Assembly (NCBI GenBank): GCA_002479655.1
Contig: DLOQ01000065.1
Location: forward strand, 8,699-20,526
Direction of reading: 5' to 3'
From: Lachnospiraceae bacterium UBA7480
GTDB taxonomy: Bacteria; Bacillota; Clostridia; Lachnospirales; Lachnospiraceae
DNA: 11,828 nucleotides
The notes under the pieces were generated by a model. The model did no database searches, was not told the origin of the DNA, and was given only the letters and a program-made list of their open reading frames with translations. The position numbers and the translations under genes were made by a program. How positions within the stretch are numbered: the stretch's first letter is position 1; the number at the start of each line of letters is the position of its first letter. Positions 6,704 through 11,828 of this stretch are shown one piece after another.

Positions 6704-7966
6704 ATGCAAAGCTATCAATTTTTACTTGACTTGGCAATCATATTGATGTTTACCAAATTATTAGGGATTACAACAACGAAAGTAAGGATGCCGCAGGTGG
6801 TTGGCGCGCTGCTGGCAGGGCTTCTGCTGGGACCGGCTGTATTTGGGATCATGGAGGAAACAGATTTCTTGCGGACGGTGGCAGAGCTGGGCGTGATCGT
6901 TCTGATGTTCAGCGCCGGACTGGAAACGGATATCAAGGAGTTAAAAAAGAGTGGTAAAGCTTCTCTGGTTATTGCGGTTTGCGGTGTTATCGTACCGATC
7001 GGGGGAGGATTTTTGTGCGCATGGTTCTTTAATAAGCCGGAAATAATTCAGTCAGACGCTTCGTGCAGTATTCTGCTGCAGAACATCTTTATAGGAGTGA
7101 TCCTGACTGCGACTTCCGTAAGCATCACCGTAGAGACGCTGAAAGAGCTTGGAAGATTGAAAACACATTCCGGTAATGCGATCCTTGGAGCGGCAATCAT
7201 TGATGATATTCTGGGAATCATTGCGCTGACAATCATTACAAGTGTGGCAGACCCTTCCGTCCGTATTATAATCGTTCTGGCTAAAATAGTGGGATTTTTT
7301 GTATTTGCCATTGTGGCGGGCTTCCTGTTTTATAAGGTTTACAAATTTTGGATGTCAAGCGCGGATAAAATGCGCCATCGGCATGTGATCGCGGCTTTCG
7401 TGTTTTGCCTGCTTATGGCATACCTGTCGGAACGGCTGTTTGGCGTAGCGGACATTACCGGAGCATACATAGCCGGACTGATTATTTCTAATACGGAAAA
7501 GACCGAATATCTGCTGGGAAAGTTTGATGTCATATCCTTTCTTTTGCTGTCCCCTGTTTTCTTTGCAAATATAGGGCTTTCTGTTACGATTCCGAAGATG
7601 ACGCCCGATATTATTCTGTTTACTCTGGTACTTGTGATTGTGGCGGTCCTGACAAAGATTATCGGGTGCGGTCTGGGTGCAAAGATGTGTGGATATCAGT
7701 CAAACCAGTGCAAGCGGATCGGAGTCGGAATGGTGTCCAGAGGAGAGGTTGCCCTCATAGTGGCAAGTAAAGGAATCGCAGTTGGACTGCTGGGAAGCGC
7801 TTTTGTGGGACCGGTGGTGATCATGGTGGTGATCACAACGATCATTACCCCCATCCTACTCAAAGTTGTTTACAAGAGCGGAGCGGTTGCCGCTGTTGAT
7901 GCAGATGAAGATATTACAGGACATTATGATGAACTTGCAAATATACGTAAAGAGCATCAGTCGTAA
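6704..7966 (+). CDS. cation:proton antiporter, CPA2 (NapA/KefB-like) family
   Basis: The product is a 420-residue inner-membrane protein with about 12-13 hydrophobic segments and no cytosolic TrkA-N/RCK domain, so it is the bare antiporter form. The family core is clear: a first helix with QVVGALLAGLLLGP, then ELGVIVLMFSAGLETD, the ion-binding pair in AAIIDDILGI (Asp167-Asp168 counted from this start), and GMVSRGEVALIVASKG near the C-terminus. The DD pair points to electrogenic Na+(or K+)/H+ exchange as in NapA-type members, though selectivity cannot be settled by eye. I prefer the ATG at 6704 over the one at 6695, because GGGAG ends directly against the 6695 codon but sits 9 bases before 6704. 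It is monocistronic, divergent from the ABC operon and convergent with the sugar-kinase gene 34 bases downstream. A short acidic tail follows the last helix. Confidence 0.92.
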   Translation: MQSYQFLLDLAIILMFTKLLGITTTKVRMPQVVGALLAGLLLGPAVFGIMEETDFLRTVAELGVIVLMFSAGLETDIKELKKSGKASLVIAVCGVIVPIGGGFLCAWFFNKPEIIQSDASCSILLQNIFIGVILTATSVSITVETLKELGRLKTHSGNAILGAAIIDDILGIIALTIITSVADPSVRIIIVLAKIVGFFVFAIVAGFLFYKVYKFWMSSADKMRHRHVIAAFVFCLLMAYLSERLFGVADITGAYIAGLIISNTEKTEYLLGKFDVISFLLLSPVFFANIGLSVTIPKMTPDIILFTLVLVIVAVLTKIIGCGLGAKMCGYQSNQCKRIGVGMVSRGEVALIVASKGIAVGLLGSAFVGPVVIMVVITTIITPILLKVVYKSGAVAAVDADEDITGHYDELANIRKEHQS

Positions 7967-8000
7967 GGGAGAAAAATATTTACATATACAGTTGCCTTTC

Positions 8001-8903
8001 TTAGTTTAACTGTTTAAGTAATTTAAAAATATCTTCTTTCTTTGCCAGTCCGTCCGAAAATGCGGTTGCGCCGCCGCTTGCCGTTCCCAGCTTTAATGCG
8101 TATTCATAATCGCCGTCCATGCTGCCTGCGACAAAGCCCGCCACCATGGAATCTCCGGCGCCGACGGAATTTTTGACCTTGCCTTTACATACGCCGCAGA
8201 TATGTGTGCTGCCGTTTTCGTCTAATAGGATCGCGCCGTCGCCCGCCATGGAGACAAGGACATTGACAGCACCCATTTCTTTGAGCTTTCCTGCATATTC
8301 CGTGATCTCGTCTGTTGTTTTCAGCGTCACGCCAAACAGTTCTCCCAGTTCAAAGGTGTTCGGCTTGATCAGAAACGGCTTATACTTCAGGACTTTCATT
8401 AAAAGATCCTTTGTGGCATCTACGACAGCCTTGATGTTTTTGCCCTCCAGACGCGCAAGGATCTGTTCGTAGATATCGGAAGGAAGCGAGGAAGGGATGC
8501 TTCCCGCGAGGATAAGGATATCGCCGTCTTTTAAGCGGTCAAGCTTTTGAAATAATTCTTCCACCTTCTCCTTCGGAATGTCCGGACCCTGACCGTTCAG
8601 CTCTGTTTCCTCAGCGGATTTGATTTTTACATTGATCCTCGAGGTGCCTTTATCAAGATGAACAAAATCCGTCTCGATGCCGTTCTGTTTCAAGCTTTGT
8701 TCGATGGCGATCCCTGTAAATCCGGCTACAAATCCCAGCGCTTTTGATTCGATCCCAAGTTCTTTCAGTACATTGGAAACATTGACGCCCTTTCCGCCGA
8801 AATAGATTTCCTCACCCTGCAGGTGGTTTATCTCCCCTAATTTCATATGATCCGTATGGACGACATAATCAATGGCGGGATTAAAAGTTACCGTATAGAC
8901 CAT
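8001..8903 (-). CDS. fruK: 1-phosphofructokinase-like PfkB-family sugar-phosphate kinase
   Basis: This 300-residue cytosolic kinase of the ribokinase/PfkB fold starts MVYTVTFNPAIDYVV, the usual opening of 1-phosphofructokinases. The first PfkB signature is FGGKGVNVSNVLKELG (35-50). The second is NSVGAGDSMVAGF (245-257), with the catalytic base Asp251 in GAGD. The substrate-side IPSSLP loop and FLIKPNTFELGELFG (177-191) are also typical. The expected reaction is fructose 1-phosphate plus ATP to fructose 1,6-bisphosphate. Tagatose-6-phosphate kinase (LacC) is the main alternative and cannot be excluded by eye. FruK is normally next to a fructose PTS gene (fruA) and a DeoR-type regulator, but neither neighbour is present here, so this looks like a separated copy. 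The ribosome site AGGAGGTGAT is almost a perfect anti-SD match 4 bases before the ATG. Confidence 0.85.
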   Translation of the reverse strand: MVYTVTFNPAIDYVVHTDHMKLGEINHLQGEEIYFGGKGVNVSNVLKELGIESKALGFVAGFTGIAIEQSLKQNGIETDFVHLDKGTSRINVKIKSAEETELNGQGPDIPKEKVEELFQKLDRLKDGDILILAGSIPSSLPSDIYEQILARLEGKNIKAVVDATKDLLMKVLKYKPFLIKPNTFELGELFGVTLKTTDEITEYAGKLKEMGAVNVLVSMAGDGAILLDENGSTHICGVCKGKVKNSVGAGDSMVAGFVAGSMDGDYEYALKLGTASGGATAFSDGLAKKEDIFKLLKQLN

Positions 8904-8946
8904 TTACATCACCTCCTATTGGCGTATTATGAAGTGTTTTGGTCTA

Positions 8947-8968
8947 TCGTGATTTAAATATGTCACAA
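8947..8968. promoter_or_regulatory. operator-like inverted repeat upstream of the fruK-like gene
   Basis: TCGTGA-N10-TCACAA (8947-8952 and 8963-8968), 5 of 6 positions symmetric and 6 of 7 with the flanking bases, lies 44-65 bases before the fruK ATG. On the minus strand a weak promoter (TTGATA, 17 bases, CATATT) overlaps it. The arms resemble TGTGA half-sites used by CRP/FNR- and Rex-type regulators, but the 10-base spacing is wider than either standard site, so the binding protein is unknown. Confidence 0.35.
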
Positions 8969-9029
8969 TTAAAATAATATATCAATAAAAACATTCAAAT
9001 GGGCTTAAAAAAGTTCATAATCGTCCAAA

Positions 9030-9070
9030 TTGACAAATAAGGTTACTGCTTATTATAACTTTTGTACAAA
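9030..9070 (+). promoter_or_regulatory. upstream promoter toward the YcxB-like gene, with a palindrome at its start point
   Basis: TTGACA (9030-9035) and TATAAC (9054-9059) are 18 bases apart on the plus strand. The perfect 10-bp palindrome TTTGTACAAA occupies 9061-9070, right over the expected transcription start. A transcript from here would have a leader of about 120 bases before the YcxB-like ATG, whereas the second promoter at 9152 gives none. I see no supported small ORF in that leader. Confidence 0.45.
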
Positions 9071-9151
9071 GAATGACTATGAGAAATATAGTTATAATCA
9101 AGATAAAACAGGTCATAATTTATGTGCCATTTATTTAAAAGAGGGTTTTAT

Positions 9152-9182
9152 TTGACAGTATAAAAGATGTACATTATACTGT
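9152..9182 (+). promoter_or_regulatory. proximal promoter of the YcxB-like gene inside a perfect inverted repeat
   Basis: A consensus TTGACA (9152-9157) and TATACT (9175-9180) are exactly 17 bases apart. ACAGTATAA (9155-9163) and TTATACTGT (9174-9182) form a perfect 9-bp inverted repeat with a 10-base centre, arm centres 19 bases apart, that is on one face of the helix. The repeat spans part of the -35 and all of the -10 box, so a dimeric repressor bound here would block RNA polymerase. The -10 box ends 6 bases before the ATG. Confidence 0.75.
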
Positions 9183-9186
9183 AGCC

Positions 9187-9732
9187 ATGGCAAAGATATT
9201 TTATGAAAATCGTTTTATTCTGACAAGAAAACTCCATCAACAGTATTGTAAAATGACCTTCCGCGCGATGAATAAACGGATACAGGTTTTATCAGCGGCG
9301 CTGGCTGTGGTTATGTATATTTTGTGTGCTGTTGCGTTTTTTTATCTGCGGCTGCCAAAGCTGTGTCTGGTGTTTCTCGGTTTTGGGGTTTATTTTACAT
9401 TTATGATCTTTTATGGTTATAAGTTCAGTGAGTGGATCAACTTCAGAAGATTGAAGGATGAATATGGACCGGCTGTCACGATGGTTCTTCATTTTCAGCA
9501 GGATAAGGTCTGCGTCCGTGTCAATGAAAAATCATTTTCCTTTAAATATTCCAGTATCTCCAAGGCGTATGAGACAGAAGACAGCTATATCCTGATCCTT
9601 GGAAAACGGGGGATGGCGGAGCATGGGCAGGTTCTTTTTAAGCAGGGATTTCTGCATGATGCGGATTTTGATGAGTTTAAACGGTTCATCAACAAAAAGA
9701 CAAAGGATACGATTTTTGATCTGCCATCCTGA
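9187..9732 (+). CDS. YcxB-like two-TM membrane protein
   Basis: This 181-residue protein has an N-terminal segment of about 30 residues (FYENRFILTRKLHQQYC), two TM helices (about 32-54 and 58-78) and a soluble C-terminal domain. That domain (about 95-168) alternates beta strands, VTMVLHFQQDKVCVRV, FSFKYSSISKAYETEDSYILILG and a closing helix DFDEFKRFI. This is the layout of YcxB-like proteins of Firmicutes; their function is unknown. The N-terminal ENxFxLTxxLxxxYC-type start is usual for the group and argues that ATG 9187 is right. The reading frame is open upstream to 9139 but offers no ATG, GTG or TTG. No Shine-Dalgarno sequence precedes the ATG, and the nearest promoter would start transcription on or next to it, so translation is probably leaderless. 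It converges with the carboxypeptidase gene. Confidence 0.8.
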   Translation: MAKIFYENRFILTRKLHQQYCKMTFRAMNKRIQVLSAALAVVMYILCAVAFFYLRLPKLCLVFLGFGVYFTFMIFYGYKFSEWINFRRLKDEYGPAVTMVLHFQQDKVCVRVNEKSFSFKYSSISKAYETEDSYILILGKRGMAEHGQVLFKQGFLHDADFDEFKRFINKKTKDTIFDLPS

Positions 9733-9796
9733 AATCAGTTGATGCCATTATCAAATAATGTAAGATCATTTTATTTCAAAATCTTTAATATTTTAA

Positions 9797-11500
9797 TCAT
9801 TTGATATTAAAATCATCAAAATTGATATCATTACGTTTTACAGGGTTTTGTGTTTTTTTCATGGCATTTTTTTTCTGTTCCGTCTTTTTCCATTGATCAA
9901 AACCGTTCTTGCGTGTTTTTTTGTAATTTAACTTCGACCGTTCCGTAGTCGGACGGAACAGTGGAAGACGATTTATTGTAGGACGATTTTTTGTTGAATG
10001 ATTTATGGTTGTACGATTCATCATGGAACGATTTATTGTTCTTGCGGGCGTTCTTCTCACAGGCCTTCTCCGATATCCGGAATTCCGTCTTTTTTGGATG
10101 TCTTTAACACGCTTTTGTTCAAAATGAAAATTCTTTAATATGTTCTTGATGATCAACAGGATCACAATGACAACCCCGACAACGACGATGCCGATCAACA
10201 CCCAGTAGATATTGACAAAGATCTGATTCCGCGCATCAGCGTTTTCTTCCGTTGTACCGGCGGCTTCCTCTTCCGTCTCAAAATGATCGTCGAAAGTAAA
10301 TTCCGGCGTAGTATTGCCGGTCAGCGTAATAGAAGCGCTCCCAAGGTACATGCCGTGATAAGTATAATCGACCCGCGCAAGGATATCTTCCGAATGATCA
10401 TCATAAGTAAGGGAATATTCTGTTTCTGTATAATCTACACCTACCGGCAGGATGATCTTTGCGCCTCTGTCTATGGAGATCAGGGGAGAGGTGCTGCCAA
10501 AGATGTCATTGTCCGTATTGAAAAAATCGGAATGGTTGATCTCGTACGGATTGTAATAATTGGAAAGCATCGTCGGCGCAAAATTGGAAAATCCGTATTC
10601 AAACAGATTCACGGTATCTTCAAACTGGTATGGACTTTCTTCCATCAGGATGACGCAGATCAGCTTCATGCCGTTCTGCTCCGCACAGGAAACAAGAGTC
10701 TGTCTTGATTTGCTGGTAAATCCCGTCTTGCTGCCTATCAGGGGTTCATAATAATATTGTCTTCCTTCATAAAGACTGTTCTTGGAATGAAGCCAGTGTT
10801 CATCATGATAGGCATTGTCTTCAAGATGATATTCCGGAATACAGGAGAGCTTGCACAAAATGTCATGCTCAAAAAATGCCTGTCCGATCAAAGCCATATC
10901 GTGAGCTGTGGTATAATGTTCGTCACGGTGCAGTCCGTTGGTGGTCACAAAGTGCGTATTTGTACAGCCAAGCTCCTTGGCGCGCTCATTCATCATTTCG
11001 ACAAATGCGTCCTGAGAGCCGGCAATATGCTCGGCTACGGCATTGCAGGCTTCATTGGCGGAACTGATCAGGATGCCGTACAGCAGTTCTTCCAATGTCA
11101 GCTGTTCTCCCGCGGTCAGTCCCATGTGAGAACCGTCGCTGTCATTGGCATCAATGGCGGACTGGTTGACGGTGATGATCTCGTCTAAAGAGCAGTTTTC
11201 AACTGCGATCAGGCAGGTGATCAGCTTTGTGATGCTTGCCGGATACAGTGCTTCATCCATATTTTTAGAGTAAAGGATCGCTCCAGTATTCGCATCCATC
11301 AGTACGGCTGCTTTGGCGCCGATCAGCGGTCCCTGCGGCCAGTTTTCCACATTATTGCTTTCTACGGGTTCATTTTTCCGTTCTTCCGCTTCCTCCAGAA
11401 GTTCCTCCTGGGTTGCATGCACCGGAAGCACGGTGTAAGAAAATAATAGAAAAAAACACAGAATGACTGTGAATATGCGATATGTCAGCTTATATTTCAT
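9797..11500 (-). CDS. serine-type D-alanyl-D-alanine carboxypeptidase with TM anchor and basic cytoplasmic tail
   Basis: This 567-residue exported penicillin-binding protein (PBP5/DacF type) trims the terminal D-Ala from peptidoglycan pentapeptides. It has a signal sequence or N-terminal anchor (about 5-29, ending VHA), then the catalytic domain with SITK (nucleophile Ser89, Lys92), SAN (147-149) and KTG (258-260), all intact. A beta-rich region at about 345-405 fits a PBP5-type C-terminal domain. After an acidic linker (about 407-425) comes a strong TM helix (about 429-451), then some 115 mostly basic residues that should be cytosolic, including a five-residue tandem repeat. Standard PBP5 proteins end in an amphipathic helix and are near 400 residues, so the TM and tail are an addition. 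The frame is closed by a stop just upstream of the ATG; the ribosome site is weak (AAAGG, 16 bases away). It is monocistronic in this window. Confidence 0.92.
   Translation of the reverse strand: MKYKLTYRIFTVILCFFLLFSYTVLPVHATQEELLEEAEERKNEPVESNNVENWPQGPLIGAKAAVLMDANTGAILYSKNMDEALYPASITKLITCLIAVENCSLDEIITVNQSAIDANDSDGSHMGLTAGEQLTLEELLYGILISSANEACNAVAEHIAGSQDAFVEMMNERAKELGCTNTHFVTTNGLHRDEHYTTAHDMALIGQAFFEHDILCKLSCIPEYHLEDNAYHDEHWLHSKNSLYEGRQYYYEPLIGSKTGFTSKSRQTLVSCAEQNGMKLICVILMEESPYQFEDTVNLFEYGFSNFAPTMLSNYYNPYEINHSDFFNTDNDIFGSTSPLISIDRGAKIILPVGVDYTETEYSLTYDDHSEDILARVDYTYHGMYLGSASITLTGNTTPEFTFDDHFETEEEAAGTTEENADARNQIFVNIYWVLIGIVVVGVVIVILLIIKNILKNFHFEQKRVKDIQKRRNSGYRRRPVRRTPARTINRSMMNRTTINHSTKNRPTINRLPLFRPTTERSKLNYKKTRKNGFDQWKKTEQKKNAMKKTQNPVKRNDINFDDFNIK
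9965..10039 (-). repeat. 15-bp tandem repeat encoding a pentapeptide repeat in the carboxypeptidase tail
   Basis: On the plus strand a unit resembling (g/a)acGATTTatTGTtg recurs at 9967, 9982, 9997, 10012 and 10027, exactly 15 bases apart. In the protein this gives five units, residues 488-512, of consensus (T/M)-x-N-(R/H)-x, for example TINRS, TINHS and TINRL. Two weaker units that keep the arginine continue to residue 522 (down to 9935). The multiple-of-three period preserves the frame, so copy number can change without breaking the gene. Confidence 0.8.
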
Positions 11501-11567
11501 CTATATCAAACCGTTACCTTTCAAGGATAAAACTTCTCACACTACTATCGTGTGTATAATTACTCTA

Positions 11568-11573
11568 ATAATA
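11568..11573 (-). promoter_or_regulatory. possible -10 of the carboxypeptidase promoter
   Basis: On the minus strand TATTAT lies 68 bases before the ATG, but no good -35 is found at 16-18 bases. The hexamer is covered by the inverted repeat GTGTAT-N13-ATACAC (11552-11557 and 11571-11576). A second short repeat, CACAC-N7-GTGTG (11538-11554), would fall in the leader of this transcript. Confidence 0.3.
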
Positions 11574-11738
11574 CACTATTTTGTAGAAAAACCAAACCAT
11601 TTTTTACAAATTTACGATAGAATATTTTTGTAGTAGAATATTAATTGTATAAAATATAAAAATAATGGTTGCAATGCCTGTAATTATAATAAATAATTTA
11701 TATATGAAATGCTGTGTAAATGCGAAAGAACCCGATTA

Positions 11739-11806
11739 GAGTTTTACAATTACCTTATAATACAAGATAGGTGATTACGAAACTCTCAATAACGTAAATA
11801 TTATTG
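11739..11806. other. two adjacent potential hairpins in the intergenic region
   Basis: The first hairpin pairs GAGTTT (11739-11744) with AAACTC (11780-11785). After a G-U pair and two mismatches it pairs AATTACCT (11748-11755) with AGGTGATT (11769-11776), one of these being a G-U pair, leaving a 13-base loop. The second pairs CAATAA (11787-11792) with TTATTG (11801-11806) around an 8-base loop. Neither is followed by a T-tract in a useful position, so they are not simple intrinsic terminators. Confidence 0.45.
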
Positions 11807-11828
11807 TGCAGCATTGACAAATTCATAA

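Larger units (their letters stand above)
11501..11828. other. 328-bp AT-rich gene-free right edge
   Basis: No gene is supported here. A 24-codon frame beginning at 11665 has no ribosome site and no recognisable product. The stretch holds the presumed carboxypeptidase promoter near 11568, a direct repeat TAGAATATT at 11618 and 11634, and a 7-bp inverted repeat AACCATT/AATGGTT at 11595 and 11664. Two adjacent hairpin-forming segments follow (11739-11785 and 11787-11806), with a TTGACA hexamer at 11814-11819 that may be the -35 of a rightward gene outside the window. Confidence 0.5.

Noticed and set aside
6462..6737. A 91-codon open frame on the minus strand across the region upstream of the antiporter
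   Set aside because: It has no ribosome site, starts inside the antiporter's coding sequence, runs through the strong TTGACA promoter and its operator, and encodes a low-complexity Phe/Lys/Ile-rich product. It is a by-product of AT-rich DNA.
7814..7850. GTGATCA repeated in near-palindromic arrangement inside the antiporter gene
   Set aside because: It lies in codons for a Val/Ile-rich TM helix (VVIMVVITTI) and is explained by low-complexity coding.
7967..8000. ACAGTT/AACTGT repeat (about 7987-8012) as a terminator between the antiporter and the fruK-like gene
   Set aside because: It has only six pairs, a 14-base loop, no T-tract, and overlaps the end of the fruK coding sequence.
9753..9776. 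AT-only stem AAATAATG/CATTTTATTT between the converging YcxB-like and carboxypeptidase genes, as a bidirectional terminator
   Set aside because: The stem has no G-C core beyond one pair and needs a bulge, so it is too weak to call.
11665..11739. 24-codon frame in the right edge region, starting MVAMP
   Set aside because: No Shine-Dalgarno sequence, no clear promoter, and no similarity that I can recognise; expected by chance in AT-rich DNA.
11739..11785. A CRISPR array suggested by a GTTTTAC-type start
   Set aside because: The segment occurs once, with no spacer-repeat periodicity on either side within the window.

Overview
The window looks like ordinary chromosome of a low-to-mid GC Gram-positive anaerobe, most likely a clostridial gut bacterium of the Lachnospiraceae type. 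This rests on strong AGGAGG-type ribosome sites, TTGACA/TATAAT promoters, the protein families present (YtrA-type GntR regulator, YcxB-like protein, DacF-like D,D-carboxypeptidase) and the general look of the proteins. No rRNA, tRNA, insertion sequence, phage gene or CRISPR array was recognised.

Layout, left to right. (1) Positions 1-1925, minus strand: a compact NAD-salvage operon in pathway order, pncA (nicotinamidase), pncB (nicotinate phosphoribosyltransferase), nadE (NAD synthase, cut by the window edge). Only the NaMN adenylyltransferase step (NadD) is missing. (2) Positions 2030-2476, plus strand: one AT-rich orphan gene with its own promoter. It is bounded by a 14-bp imperfect inverted repeat and sits between two minus-strand operons. 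(3) Positions 2518-6505, minus strand: a tightly coupled five-gene operon of GntR/YtrA-type repressor, ABC ATPase, two ABC-2 permeases and a CPBP (Abi-type) membrane protease. A strong promoter with an operator-like inverted repeat over its -10 box precedes it. This gene set resembles peptide-antibiotic or bacteriocin resistance/immunity modules, but no peptide precursor is present. (4) Positions 6704-7966, plus strand: a CPA2-type cation:proton antiporter.

(5) Positions 8001-8903, minus strand: a stand-alone 1-phosphofructokinase-like PfkB kinase. (6) Positions 9030-9732, plus strand: a YcxB-like two-TM membrane protein. Its nearest promoter ends so close to the ATG that the transcript should be leaderless, and that promoter lies almost wholly inside a perfect 9-bp inverted repeat. 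(7) Positions 9797-11500, minus strand: a D,D-carboxypeptidase with an added C-terminal TM helix and a long, very basic cytoplasmic tail containing a 15-bp/5-residue tandem repeat. (8) Positions 11501-11828: an AT-rich gene-free edge with two adjacent potential hairpins.

The most interesting signals are regulatory or structural: the leaderless promoter-operator of the YcxB gene, the repeat-bounded orphan gene, the autoregulated ABC/CPBP module, and the repeat-bearing tail of the carboxypeptidase. All family assignments come from motif recognition by eye; no database search was possible.
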